DNA from: Vombatus ursinus
Taxonomy: Eukaryota > Chordata > Mammalia > Diprotodontia > Vombatidae
Assembly: GCF_900497805.2 (NCBI RefSeq)
Contig: NW_020954576.1
Coordinates: 75,158,605-75,222,604 of the forward strand
Reading direction: 5' to 3'
DNA: 64,000 nucleotides
The notes under the pieces: model-generated
The model's input: the letters and a program-made list of their open reading frames with translations, nothing else
The model's database searches: none
Told to the model about the DNA's origin: nothing
Shown here: one piece after another, positions 22,868 through 35,049 of the stretch
Position numbering within the stretch: the stretch's first letter is position 1
How the letters are laid out: the number at the start of each line of letters is the position of its first letter
Made by a program: the position numbers and the translations under genes

Positions 22868-24900
22868 CAAAGCTTATGGCCACAGGGGAGAGGAGACCCT
22901 GATCACAGTTCCATGTTGGAAAAGAGTACTTGTGGTTGCTCCCAGAACAGAGCACAGGCCAGGAGAGTAGTAAAGATACTTCTCCTTAGATCATACCACC
23001 TTGGAAGAACTGAAAACATATAGACCACCATAACTAGCTCTGAAAACAGCAGCACAAACAAAAACCGAAGCACACAAAAAAAAAAACTGTCCGTCCCTCC
23101 ACCACTCTGGGGAGCAAGGCCCAACTTTAACATAAAGTTAAAAGTCAAGAAATAGGCTAGAAAAAATGAGCAAACAATGCTAAAAGAACCTGAGCATTGA
23201 AAGTTACTATGGTGACAGGGAAGATCAAAACACAAACTTGGAAGAAGACAACAAAGTCAAAACTGCTACATCCAAAGCCTCAAAGGAAAAATGTGAATTG
23301 ATCTTAGGCTCAAAAAGAATCCTGGAAGAGCTCAAATAAGTGAGATAGAGGAAAAATTGGGAAAAGAAATGATAATGATGCAAGAAAAGCATGAAAAAGA
23401 GCCAACAACTTGGTAAAGGAGGCACAAAGAAATACTGAAGAAAACAAGACTTTTAAAAAACAGAATAGGACAAATGGAAAAAGATACTCAAAAATCCACT
23501 GAAGAGAAAAACTCCTTAAAAAGCAGAATCAGCCAAATCGGGGGGAAAACACATTAGCCAGGTACTTTCAGCTCACTGAAGAAAATAATATCTTAAAAAT
23601 TGGAATTGGGCAAGTGGAAGGTAATGACTCTATGAGATATCAAGAAACAAACAAAATCAAAACAATGAAAAAAATAGAAGAAAATGTGATACATCTCATT
23701 GGAAAAACAATTGACCTGCAAAATAGACCAAGGAGAGATAATTTAAGAATTATTAGACTACTTAATACCTGATATTCTAGAACCAGGGGGCGGGGCCTGG
23801 GGAAGGAGGGTGTGGAAATAGGATGGAAGAAAATACACAGTTATCATAAATGTGAAAAAAAAATTATAGCAAGTCTCTCTGATAAAGGCCTAATTTCTCA
23901 AATAAACAGAGAACCAAGTTAAATTTATAAAAAATAGGAGCCATTCTTCAATTGAGAAATGGACAAAGGATATGAACAGGCTGTCTTCAGACAAAGTAAT
24001 CAAAACTATCTATAGTTATATGAAAAAATGCTCTAAATCACTATTGATTAGAGAAATGAAAATTAAAACAACTCTGAGGTACCACCTCACACCTATCAGG
24101 TTGGCTAACATGACAAAAAAGAAAATGACAAATGTTGGAGGAGATGTGAGAAAATCAAGGCACTAGTGCACTGTTGGTGGAGTTGTGAATTGAGCCAACC
24201 ATTCTGGAGAGTAATTTGGAACTATGCCCAAAGGGCTATAAAATCATACATAACCTTTTACCCAGCAATGCCAGAACTAGGTCTGTATCCCAAAGAGATA
24301 CAAAACAAAAAGGGAAAGGACCTACATTTATTTAAAAAAAATTTATATCAGTTTTTTTGTGGTGGCCAAGAATTGGAAATTGAGGGGATGCCCATCAATT
24401 GGGGAATAGCTAAACAATTTCTGGTATATCATTTTGATGGAATACTATTATACCATATGAAATGATGAGCAGGATGCTCTCAGAAAAACCTGGAAAGACA
24501 TATATGAACTAATGTGAAGTGAAATGAGCAGAACACAGTACCAGCAATTGTACAACGATCAACTGTGAATGACTTGGCTATTCTCAGTAATGCAATGACT
24601 TAGGATGATATTATCCTTCTCCAGAAAAAAGAACTTAGAGAGTCTGAATGTATATTGAAGCTTACTTTTTTTTTAACTTTTTAAATTTTTTTTGGTCTCT
24701 TTTCAATTTGTGTTTTCTTTCACAACGTGACTAATGTGGAAATATGTTTAGCATGACTGCACACATATAACCTATATCAAATTGCTTGCTTTCTCATTGA
24801 GGGAGAGAATTTGGAACTCAAAATTTTTAAAAATGAATGTTAAAAATTGTTTTTACATGTAATTGGGGAAAATAAAATAATAAATGAAAACAAAAGAGCA
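22868..24900 (+). mobile_element. L1, sense, internally deleted (5' UTR/ORF1 joined to ORF2 end)
   Basis: Positions 22868-23165 match the end of the L1 5' UTR and about 23170-23785 match ORF1 (coiled-coil region, several stops). After a short GC-rich linker at 23785-23820, the text resumes at the end of ORF2 (from about 23845) and runs through the 3' UTR (TCACACCTATCAGGTTGGCT; CCCATCAATTGGGGAATAGC) to an A-rich tail near 24900. Most of ORF2, including the reverse transcriptase, is missing. The 5' end is truncated compared with the HAL1 at 18454. Confidence 0.85.
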
Positions 24901-24974
24901 ATAAAAGATAGCAAATAAAAATTATAATTTTATAACAAAAAGCATACAAAGATAACAACAAAAATTTATTTTAT

Positions 24975-25310
24975 TTTTCTGGGTAATTAATATTTTTATT
25001 TTTCTACTTCATAGTATTTTATTTTTTCAATTTCATGTAAAGATAGTTTTCAATATTCACTTTTATAAGATTTTGAATTCCAAATTTTTTTATCCTTTCC
25101 TCCCCTTCCTTCTCCCAAGATGGCAAGCCAACTGATATCGGCTATACATATACAATCATATTAAACACATTTCCACATTAGTTGTGCTGTGAAAGAAGAA
25201 TCAGAAGAAAAGGGAAAAACCATGAGAAAGAAAAAGCAAAACAGAAGAAAAAATAGTATGCTTCAATGTGCATTCAATCTATTCTCTATCCCTATTATGT
25301 TTGTTATTTA
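24975..25310 (-). mobile_element. L1 3' UTR, antisense, 5' truncated
   Basis: A short 3' UTR piece in reverse: T-rich start, CAATTTCATGTAAAGATAGT, TCCCAAGATGGCAAGCCAAC, then the GAGAAAGAAAAAGC A-rich stretch and TATGCTTCAATGTGCATTC. It ends about 80 bp before CATSPERE exon d. Confidence 0.8.
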
Positions 25311-25390
25311 TTTAGTTGAGTTTGGGGGGGTGGGGTCAGAATACCAATGGAATTTTTAAAAAATATCAAAATCTATCTTATACTTTGTAG

Positions 25391-25468
25391 AGCATACAGA
25401 TTTGGGTATATGATCCAGAAAATGCAAGTCCTGAGGAGTTGGCCTCCAATGCATCAAATCCTTCACTT
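25391..25468 (+). CDS. CATSPERE: CATSPERE internal exon d
   Basis: This 78-bp, 26-codon exon has phase 0 at both ends, with acceptor TTTGTAG and donor GTAAGT. It reads SIQIWVYDPENASPEELASN followed by ASNPSL. Human CATSPERE has QLITVWAYDPESADPDELLG at the same place by memory, so the WxYDPE and PxEL positions are conserved. Two Asn-Ala-Ser sequons are present, in keeping with an extracellular, glycosylated region. Because the length is a multiple of three, skipping would keep the frame. Confidence 0.9.
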
Positions 25469-25739
25469 GTAAGTGGAAGCATTCTTTATAACACTTTCAT
25501 AAATATAATTACCTTGCAATTGCTATAGATATGCTAAGAAATTCTTATTCATACAAAGAATGAAAAAACACTCTCTGAGCAGTAGATCTGAGCTACGCTG
25601 AGGTACACTGGGGTGACAAAATACATCAACACAATTTTTGGTTTTTGTGTAATTTATAAGTACCTGGCTAATGTGCTTCCCCCCCAAAAATGAACCAGAT
25701 TTCCAAAAATTGTCAAACATTTCTCAGAAATGCTTAATA

Positions 25740-26029
25740 AGTATCCTTTTTGTTTTCCCTGAAACCATTTTATTAACAGTTAACATATCTATATGGGCTG
25801 GTCCTGAAGTGAATCAGAATGGCAATATGTTTTAGTTGGATACAACCAAAAAGATTGTCTAGTCTTGTTTAGCAGTCAGTGGCAAGAATCTTCTCTGAGG
25901 CTTCCCTGACAAGTGACCATTTGCCCTGTACTTCTAACCTTCTGCTGATTAGGGACTGCAACTACCCTGTTTGTGGTTAATCCTGTTGCTCTAATTTCTG
26001 TCATCCAAAATGCCTGCCCACCTAGGTGA
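25740..26029. other. Intron 4 sequence, nothing identified
   Basis: No gene, RNA or nameable repeat was seen. Confidence 0.4.
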
Positions 26030-26965
26030 AAAGTCCTTCCTCTTGCTCTCCTTACTCATACTGTCACCTCCATCTGCTTAAACTCAGTTTCCTTCCACTG
26101 GACCCTCTAGAATTCCTGCTTTGCTGTTTGCAAGCTGATCTTTGTCCTCAATCTCTTCTTCCTGTACTCCTTCCTCTTCAATCTAAATGAAACCTGGTGT
26201 ATCCCTGATGATGCCATATCCCTTCATACCAGGCTCGTGGTTTTCTTTGTCACACCAATATTCACATGGGTGGCCCCTCTAATACTAGCCTCTCAGTTCA
26301 TCATGACCTCTATCTCTGTCATATCTTGCTACCACCAATAGTGGTAACCTCTTAGACTTAACCATCACTGAAAATTGTTCCCACCTCTAAGATCTTGAAT
26401 TCTAAATTTCTAAGGTCACAATTTCCTGAATTTCTATCCTCCCATTGTATCCTTCCTGTTGAACCTGTTCTTCATCTCTATTGTAATCTTGATCCCAAGT
26501 AAGGAGGCTTCTGGAGTACGGTGGAAAAAAGAAATTCAGGGAATTAGGAACAGAATTTTGAGGAAAACTGGTGATTCTGAGAAGTTCCAAGATTCTAAGA
26601 AGATTCAATTCCTTTCATCTAAGAACTTTTTCTCATGCATTCCTTCCACCCTTTGACTTCTCCTTAGAAAGGACCTCATCCCAGGCCATCCTCTCTAACA
26701 TTCCTGGATGTAATTTCCTCATTTTTATCTCTCCCTTACCCAGGAAGTAGAGTAAATATCTTCCTTGCTCCACACTGACATCTGCAGAATCTCTTTCTGC
26801 TAATTGAGAACCTTTGCTTCTTTAAGGTTCCCTTGAGTCCTATCTAGATCCTGGTTACGTTTATCTCAGTTATCTACTGGCCTCCAAGTCATTCTCCCTC
26901 CTTTTTCCATGAATCCAGTACCTAGATCATAACATTCCTCTTCTACCCAATCCCAGCCCTTATAT
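26030..26965 (+). mobile_element. L2/L3-type LINE, ORF2 endonuclease part, sense
   Basis: It has the same texture and motifs as 12740-13690. One frame gives VISVIYWPPSHSPSFF at about 26860-26910, equivalent to the VYRPPS motif of the CR1-clade endonuclease. There are many stops. The upstream half (26030-26600) is CT-rich and less certain. Confidence 0.55.
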
Positions 26966-26969
26966 TTTG

Positions 26970-27110
26970 AGATATATGTGTGTATACATACATATCTATA
27001 TACATATATACAAATGTATATGCACGTGCCTATGCCTTGAAAGAATATATTGTGTGCTTATTTGATGGATGGTTATAGAGAGATTGATATAGATATATAG
27101 ATATATGGTA
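26970..27110. repeat. AT-rich simple repeat (TATA/TGTA units)
   Basis: Alternating purine-pyrimidine sequence made of imperfect TATG, CATA and GATATA units. A similar AT run lies at 27700-27775. Confidence 0.8.
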
Positions 27111-27775
27111 GGCAGCGTACTACTGATAGCTACTTGTCATTATAGAAAAAGTCGGCAAATTTGGAGCATTTCTTTTTGTAAAAGAAAGAATGCTTAACAT
27201 TTTCAATTTCAGTAACTCTTTGAAGCATTTTATTAAGAGATAACCAGAAGGCCTCTGTGTGAGCAGGAGATTGCCACGGTGATTCCCCTTCTGATTTTAC
27301 TAACTGCTTCTTGCACAGAGACTATAAGCTAGATTAAATTAGAAGCAGGTGTAATTATTTTGCTTTTTAAAATTTCCTGTGTTAATCCTGAGGGATTAGG
27401 GTAGATTTATAAATAGTAATTGTTAGTGTTTAATTATCTGGTTGATTTGATCAATATAGCCATTCAAATGGCTATAATGCCATATAAAAAATGCAAAATA
27501 AAATAATAGATCATAACAGTCAGTGAACATAACAGCTTTACATCAAAATTAATGTTTCTCCGTATAGAAATTTTTACCATAAACACACTCCAAGCATAGG
27601 AGAAAACCAAAGCAAAGACACAGGAATGGAAAAATGATGTCTTGTATGGGGACCAGCAAAATGGTCAGTTTGGCTGGTCCATAGAAAGTAGGAAGGGGAA
27701 TGTTCTATATTTATATATATATTAATTATATATATTTATAGATATTAATTATATACATATTATTATGTATATTAA

Positions 27776-28290
27776 GGCTGGAGAAATAAGTTGGAACCAA
27801 ATTGTGAAGGGCTGTAAATGCCAAACAGAGACTTTATATTTAATCTTAGAGTCAACAGGGACCACAGGAGTTTATTGGGTAGGAGAATAAAGGCCTGAAC
27901 TCCAAGGAAAAAATCACCTTGGCAACTGTATGAAGGAAGTATTGGAGAGAGGAGAAACTTAAGGCAGGGCAATTGACTAGGAGTTTATTTCAGTAGGTCA
28001 GGCAAAAGATCATGAGAGCCTGAACTGGGTGGTGGCTGTGAGAGTAGAGAGAAGGGAGATGGATGGAAGAGATTTTATGGAAGTAGAAATTACAAGAGTT
28101 AGCAACTAATTGGATAGGTGGGATGAGGGAGAGATCTAAGATGACTCCCAGGATATAAACCTGGGAGACTGGAAGAATAGTAGTGCCCTAGACAGGAACA
28201 GGGAATTTTTAGTAGGGAAGGTAATAAGGAAGAATAGGCTTGGAGAAAAAGGTAGTGAGTTCTTCAATGCAAATTACAAGTCATCTACAC
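27776..28290 (-). mobile_element. L2, antisense, distal ORF2 part
   Basis: This is one of the longest L2 copies here. The + strand shows AAATTGTGAAGGGCTGTAAA, ATCACCTTGGCAACTGTATG and AGATGACTCCCAGGATATAA. Its reverse complement follows the end of the L2 ORF2 without large gaps. It was identified by lining up with the sense copy at 63300-63935. Confidence 0.75.
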
Positions 28291-29428
28291 TTCCTCATCC
28301 TGTTGCCTCATACTGTCCCACCAAAAAGAAAAATGGAGGTTCATGCCCATCATGTGTCACCAGCCACGGTTCACCCGCCATAGTCAGAAAATGATTTGGC
28401 AAGGAGAGGATGCTATATATGAGTATATGTATATGCTGGGACGACAGGAAAAGATTTCCCCAAAGGCAACTCTTGCATAAGTATCAGAAATGCAGTTAGG
28501 TTATAACCACCCCAAAGGCAATGCCTGGTATGGAATGAGAGAGATTAGGAGCTTGCATAGTAGGGGGAGGACAGCAATGGGAGGGGACAAAGTTGGGGGG
28601 CATTGGGTGATGTTGGGTGAAGAAGGTGGTGGGGTTGTGTGGAAGACAAGCTCCACCATTGTCTGTTGGAGCAAGTGTGGGATTCAGTGCATCTTCCAAT
28701 CCTTCAATTACTTGATTACACATCCCCATCCATCATCCCATGACCCTTGGATGTATGTACATTCTACTTTGGACACCTCTAGATTAGATGACCTCTAATC
28801 TTCCTTCTACATCTAAATATATAATCCTAATAGAATCAAGCTAAAAGGCATGTGCTTCTTCCATTCAGCTAGCTTCTCTTCTTGTAGGGCCAACCCTCAT
28901 TCCTCTTTCTGTTTCCTTCTCTCTTTCATATTCAAAGTCTTTAATCATTTCTCTGTTCAGCCAATATTCTAGTTTTTAACCACCTTAAAAAAAACCCTAT
29001 TTATTGCTTACTTTAGTAAATAAGCAAAAAACTTTGTTTGGATGTTTGGTTAGGATGTGAAGCATCCCATCACAAGCATTACTTATGACTCAATCGACCC
29101 AGGGCTTCTTTCCATCTAATTACTTTGAGTAGGAGAAACAGGCTAAGAAAACAACAAACCTACATCTCTGAAATACACAAAAGCTTAGTAATTTCTAGTA
29201 AAAATATTAAATTCATTCTTTTTACTTGTTGTTGATGAAATCAACTGTAAATTAATTTAATTTATTCCCAAATTAGCATTTTCAAGTATATGCTTTTATG
29301 TTAATGTCTATTGTTTTAAAAATATTTTCTTATGGGACCTTTTATGTAACACTGAAATTTTAGAAGTTTAAGTTATAATCTGAAATAAAAATACATGGTA
29401 ATCAAAAGTTTTTTCTTTATTTTCACAG
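28291..29428. other. Intron 4 sequence, nothing firm
   Basis: No gene. A short SINE-head trace lies at 28775-28830. The stretch 28560-28660 is G-rich (gggggaggacagcaatggga) but has no clear motif. The last 200 bp before exon e look like ordinary intron. Confidence 0.4.
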
Positions 29429-29535
29429 AATTCCAAGTCACTTAGTATGCAGTTTCTCAGTATGGGACAAGAACCTATGATTGTGTCAATAATCTCTCAT
29501 CAAGTTTACCCTCCAGAAATCACTAAGCAAGAAGG
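29429..29535 (+). CDS. CATSPERE: CATSPERE internal exon e
   Basis: This 107-bp exon follows TTTTCACAG and ends before a GTATTT donor, which is weaker than the others. It reads NSKSLSMQFLSMGQEPMIVS, then IISHQVYPPEITKQE, with two bases (GG) left over. Human as remembered has NSIVLSTQMATLGQKPVIHT and then a KVYSSNEKMRRG stretch; NS, LS-Q, GQ-P-I and VY are shared. The phase-2 end joins the single base at the start of exon f to make the Gly codon that precedes the conserved Trp. The intron that follows is about 26 kb long and full of antisense L1 sequence. Confidence 0.88.
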
Positions 29536-29867
29536 GTATTTTACTTAAATATTTCAAATGCAAAATTGTTTTTTTATTCAATGAAACTAAAACTAGATAG
29601 ATTTTCATGATGAGCTCTACAATCTGAGAGAGAGATGAACTCTCAGTTCAGCTGTTTGAAGAATCTTACACAAGAAGTTGACTCTTAACATTATCTAGGA
29701 GTTTAGTACTGAGAATCAAGGAATATATCAGGTTGCCAACTCTTCCTATAAAAGGAGTCATTTTTTGCCTCATTTCTTACCTAGCCTTAATCAGTGAATG
29801 GGTGTTGCCTCAGACAAACTGTAACCTGGGAAAGACCTTAGCTTAAAAAGGCCAAGGTCTCCCACTA

Positions 29868-30052
29868 CATCCAGGGCCATCTCCAGTTGTCCTGATCTAT
29901 GTCTTGCCACTGGACCCAGATGGCTCTGGAGGAAAGAGTGAAGCTGGTGACTTTGCACAGCCTTTCCTCACTTAAATCCAATTTACTTGAAAGTCAAGAC
30001 ATCACCTTCCTGGTGGCACTGGTCCTCTTCAAGAATGAAGGACAAACAACAA
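29868..30052 (+). mobile_element. RTE-tailed SINE, copy 1
   Basis: About 185 bp with blocks CCAGGGCCATCTCCAGTTGT, CCCAGATGGCTCTGGAGGAA and AGAATGAAGGACAAACAACA. The copy at 50131-50322 follows the same blocks in the same order. The AAC-rich end is like RTE-mobilised SINEs rather than L1-mobilised ones with pure poly-A. The family name is not certain. Confidence 0.7.
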
Positions 30053-31036
30053 TCATGCTTACAATGTGGTGGGAGGGATCTAGGGGAGAGTCATCCTCCC
30101 ATTCAACATTCAAAACCCACACCTTCCCTTGAGGTCTCTCTTTCCTTCTCTGCTTCTTTCAGTCAATCAGGAGGAGTCAAACTTCTTTATACATATACAG
30201 CACAGAGTGAATTGTCAAGTTTGCCTGTGGTTAGTTACATAACGTAGCATTTGTGCTCTGAGAGTTTGGAGATTTGGTTGAAGGCAAAAATGAAAGGGAG
30301 GCTACTCCCTCTTCTGACCCCCATCCCCGGTCAGCCTGGTCTAAACACTCCTTTTCTCCTCTCCTCCCTACCTACCTTTTCTTGAATGACAGCCCTTGAC
30401 CCCAGCCCTACCAAGAGATTTCTCTATGCATACCTGAAGACAGAAGGAGAAATAATGGAAAAGTTAATGTTACCTGACAGCCCAATCTCCTCTCAGACAG
30501 CAATGATAATTGCTAAAAACTTATCTTTATCCATTCTGGGACATTTATTAAAATTAGTAAATCAATATCATTCTTCATATCACTCCCAGGCCCAAATCAG
30601 TATCAAAATTTATCAATGATTTGCTCTCACCAATGATAATAAAACCAGCCACAAATCATGAAATGCAAAAATCAAAAGCAGTTATGATTGATGATATTTT
30701 ACCACAGAGTAATTCAGAATTACAGATGAACTTAAAGCAATTTTGGATTAGACATATTGCCTTCTTGGACAGAAAGGTAGAAGAGGCATCTCACCATTTG
30801 CATGAATTCTAAGTCAGGGGAAAGTTTGTCACTGATCAGGCATGCTCCTTGCTCTAGTATTGCCATCTAGTCTTGGACAAAAGTAGTGGTGGCCATAGTA
30901 GAGACTGGTCACTCCCTATACTAGCCAAAGAGAACTGTCTCTCTTTTACTCAGTGTTCATTTCCTCTCCTCACACTTTCTTGCTCAATTCACCAAATTCT
31001 CCATCAAACAATCTATTCTCAAACCTGTGCATCCAT
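30053..31036. other. Unassigned intronic sequence
   Basis: Two open stretches (30386-30619, 77 codons; 30621-30812, 63 codons) show no recognisable motif and no splice or start context, so I do not call them genes. No repeat could be named. Confidence 0.35.
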
Positions 31037-31195
31037 ATACATACTATCTCTCTCACTCTTTGTCTTTCCTCTGCCTCCCTTTCCCCATTTCTCTCTCTCT
31101 ATCTCTTTTTCTCTCTCTCTCTCTCTCCTTCCTGTATCTTTCTTTCCTCCCCCTCCTCTCTCCTCCCCTTTCTCTCTCTTTCTCTTTACACACTA
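31037..31195. repeat. CT-rich low-complexity tract
   Basis: The sequence is dominated by CT, CTCT and TTTC units (for example ttctctctctctctctct near 31109). It gives rise to spurious open frames rich in Ser, Leu and Phe. Confidence 0.9.
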
Positions 31196-31499
31196 CCTAC
31201 CCCAAGGACAGGAAGAAACAGCAGTGTCTCTTTAGGACTACATCTCCCAGAAACTCCCATAACTAGCTCCTGAGAACCTTCTCTCTACCCATTAAGGAAT
31301 CAGTCTTCCCAAACCTCACTAAAATAGTAGTGGTTGAACATGAAGGGTTCAAATTTGGAGTTGATGATGTAATATTGAGAGAAGGAATCCATGCTGAAAG
31401 ACATGTTTCACACAATAGTGGTTGTAATTAGATGTCCCTTGCCTCAAAAGATTCCCAAATTTATCCAAAGACTTGTCTGATTGTCTCACACTCCCACTG

Positions 31500-34400
31500 T
31501 TAGGTAGGTTAAAGTGTTAGTGTTAGGGGAAATACAGAGCAATAAGCCTGGAAGTGTAGTCTGTAGTTATATTATGAAGGCTAGACAATTAGATCACTCT
31601 GCTTAAAGTGGGTGATAGAATGCCACAGTATGATTTGTCAAGTGTGAACACACATCACTTTCTCACTAAGCATGAATACCTCCCTAGCTAGGTATGACAG
31701 GATGTCTGTTCATATTGGTTGAGGGACTTGGTCACATCCTCTTGGTCCTGTATAAAACAATAGAGCAAGTTGGAATCAGAGATTCAAGGGTGCAGCACCA
31801 AAGAGGAGATATCCCAGCTAAACCCCAGAGAAGGAATTTTTCTTCTTTTTAAAAAAATTATTCATTTATTTTTAACACTTTTCTTTTGAATTTTTGAGTT
31901 CCAGATTGTTTCTCTCCCACCCCTCCTCTACCCACTGAGAGTGCAAACAAAATTATATCAATTATACATGTGAAATCATGCAAAATATATTTCTGTATTA
32001 GCCATGTCACAAAAAAGCAAAATTATTATAATAATAATGAAGAAAACAAAAAATCATACCTCAGTTTACACTCAGTGTTCGTCAGTTCTCTCTCTGGAGA
32101 TGGTTAGCATGTTTTCACATAAGTCTTTTGTAATTGTCTTGGATTGCTGTATTGATCAGAGTAGTCAAGTCTTTCACAGTTGATTGTCATTACAACATTG
32201 CTGTTTGCACAATGATCTCTAGGTTCTCACTTTGCATCAGTTCACACTGTTCTTTTATTTCTTCTGAAAACTGCCTGCTCATATTCTTTGACTATTTATC
32301 AATTAGAGAATGGCTCTTATTTTTATAAATCTGACTCAATACCCTGTAAACTTGAGAAATGAGGCCTTTATCAGGGAAAGTTGCTATAAATTTTTTTGAT
32401 ATTACTGCATTGTCTATGGTTTCCCTGATTATCTCTTTTAATTAGGTCTGGTTTTGGTTTTGCTTTGTCAGAGATCATGATTGCTACCCCTGTCTTTTTT
32501 TACTTCAGCTGAAGTATAATAGATTCTGCTCCACCCTTTTATTTTAACTATGTGTATGTCTTTTTGTTTCAAGTGTGTCTTTTGTACACAATATATTGAT
32601 ATTGTTGGATTCTGTTTTCTAATCCATTCTGCTATCCACTTCCATTTTATGGATGAGTTTCATCCCATTCACAGTTATGATTACTGTGTATTTCCCTCCA
32701 TCCTATTTTCTTCTGTTTATCTTTCTCTCTCTTTTGATCCTGTTCCTCCTTAGAAGTTGTTTTACTTCTGACTATTGCCTCCCTTATATCATCCCCCTTC
32801 CATATTTTTTATCCTCCTCCCCGTTTCCCTTTTGAGCAAGATAAATTTCTATACCCAACTGAGTGTGTGTGTGTGTGTTTCTTCCCTCTTTGAACTAATT
32901 CTGATGAGAGTGAGGTTCAAGCATTTCCTGCCACCACCACCCTCATTTCCCCCTTTACTATAAAAGCTCTTCCAAGTGCACCTCTTATATGTAAGAAAAT
33001 TTTCCCTGTTCCAACTCTCCCCCTTCTCCCAGTGCATCCCCTTTCTCACCCCTACATTTTTTATTTTGAAGATCATCCCAACACAATCAACTCATTCCCA
33101 TGCCTCCTGTTTATGTAAACTCCTTCTAACTTCTAACTAATAATGATAAAGTTCTTAGAAGTAATTTGTATCATCTTCTCTCTCCTCAATCTATTTATCA
33201 GGTCAGTTTTTTTCCCAATGAAATATTTCACATTTTCTTCTATTTCTTTCATTCTTTGGACTTTTTAATTTTTAAGTAATTCTTTTCTTCAGTGAACTTT
33301 GTACCTATTTTTCCCTTTGGCCAATTTTGCTTTTTAAAGTTCATGTCTTCAGTGAATTTTTGTACCTCTTTTATCATTAAGCCCATTCTGTTTTTAAGAT
33401 GTTATTTTCTTCACTATTTTTTGTGCTGCTTTTACCAAGCTGTTAATTCTCTATTCATAATTTTCTTGTATCACTCTCATTTCTTTTCCCAACTTTTCCT
33501 CTGCTATTTTTATCTCTTTCTTTAACACTTCCAGGAATTCTTGTTGGCCTTGTGTCTAATTAACATTTTTTTTGAGCCTTTGCTTGTAGCTGTTTTTACA
33601 TTGTTGCCTTCTTCTAAGTTTATGTCTTGGTCTTCCCTGCCACCATAGTAACTTTTTATTGGTCAAGTTCTTTTTATGATTGTTTGCTTATTTTCACAGC
33701 TTATTTCTTCACTTTGAACTTTATGCTAAAGTTGGACCCTGCTTACCTGGGGTTGAGGAGGCACTGTGCCAAGATTCAGGCTTTTTTGTGCTACTGTTTT
33801 CAGGGCTAGTTCTGGGGTCCTGCAAGTTTTCAGTGTTTCCAAAGTGGTGTTATCCTGGGGGAGTTGTGGTCACTGCTTTCCTGGTCTGTGCTCTGGTCTT
33901 TACCCAGGAAGGGCCCCTGGTCACCTGTAGCCACAAATGCTAGCACTCCTCTTGGTCCTGAAACTGTGACCAGGGCTCCTGCTCCCTTGTGACCAGTCAC
34001 AAGTGCTCCTCTACATCCTGAACTGTAACCCATAACTGCTTACAGGCAATATAGTTGCCAATCATCACCAGCTGCACCCAGTGCCAGCAGAGAGTCCCCT
34101 TAGTTATCTGACCCCCTTACCATCTCTGGGCTGAGAGCTCCTGAAGCTGCTGCTGCCTCCAAAGCACACTACTGGTGCTCCTGGCCCACTCTACACCTGT
34201 GCCTACCCCACTGTCACAATCCTCTCCTGCAGACTTCCTAAATTGTCTTAGGCTGGGGAAAAAAACATAAACATGTCTCCCTATGAACTTTTATTGACTT
34301 TGTTCCTCCAGAATTTTGTTTGAGGCATTATTTCAAAGTTACTTATGGGGGAATACTGGGAAAGTTCAGCTGGGTCCCAGCCTATACTCCACCACCTAGA

Positions 34401-34870
34401 GAAGGAATGATTAAGGGAAGAGAAGCAAAGCCCTGGACTTTGGTTTCTTCCCCTCCTCCTACCTTGGCCAGAGGAGCCTGGGATTTGGAGGGAAAGATGC
34501 AGAGGATCTGGACTTTTCTCTGGGCATTCTAACAGCTTCACTGAAATAACTGATACCGTGACTGCACCTGTAGCCAAGGACAGACTGGATGAGATGAAGA
34601 AACTAATTCAAGTGTCTACAAAAAAGCATAGCAGAAAAACTACACTATATTGAAAGTGAACATCCCGAGGACTTCCAGGGTCTGTGAGTTACCTGTTTGC
34701 CACACTTACTCTCTCAGTTTCCTTTTGACTTTGTGTACACTGGTAGAAGAGCGTGTCACAGACTTTTAATGGGAGAGCGGGAGGAAGAGGTATGACTTGT
34801 ACCAACTATTCTTACTATACCATATTAATAAATATCCCTTTGTAAAAGCTAATTAATTCTGGATGACTAA
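31500..34870 (+). mobile_element. Possible LTR fossil split by an L1
   Basis: The sequence on either side of the L1 at 31838-34397 would make a unit of about 800 bp. It has a TATAAAA near 31752 on one side and an AATAAA near 34829 on the other, the order expected in a sense LTR. No family, terminal motif or second LTR could be recognised, so this is a tentative call. If right, the LTR predates the L1. Confidence 0.25.
31838..34397 (-). mobile_element. L1, antisense, 5' end present, ORF2 mostly deleted, 11-bp target duplication
   Basis: In reverse it reads 3' UTR (31838-32280), the end of ORF2 (32280-32440), then a jump to the N-terminal endonuclease of ORF2. One frame there gives QKTHLKQKDIH and IKGWSRIYYTSAEVKK, equivalent to the QETHL and KIKGW motifs. 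Next come the inter-ORF stretch (32660-33190), ORF1 (33190-33650) and the GC-richer 5' UTR (to 34397). AGAGAAGGAAT lies on both sides (31827-31837 and 34398-34408). The reverse transcriptase is missing. All frames are broken. Confidence 0.88.
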
Positions 34871-35049
34871 TTAAAAAAACCAATAATCATGACAACGCAT
34901 GGGCAGGGGCTCACGATCTATAGCATTTGAAATGACCAGTCCCAACCCTTTAGGGATTCTCCCAGAGACCTGAGAGGACTTGGTAGCTAGCTTCTAGGGA
35001 CCCAGCCTGGTAGTGAGAATGGGGCTGGGGACAGTAAGCCCAGAGTTTA

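Noticed and set aside
30386-30812. Two consecutive open stretches of 77 and 63 codons
   Set aside because: No recognisable domain, no splice context and no repeat identity. Kept as unassigned rather than called a gene.
30873-31273. Three overlapping Ser/Leu/Phe-rich open frames
   Set aside because: Low-complexity CT tract that is open in all three frames.
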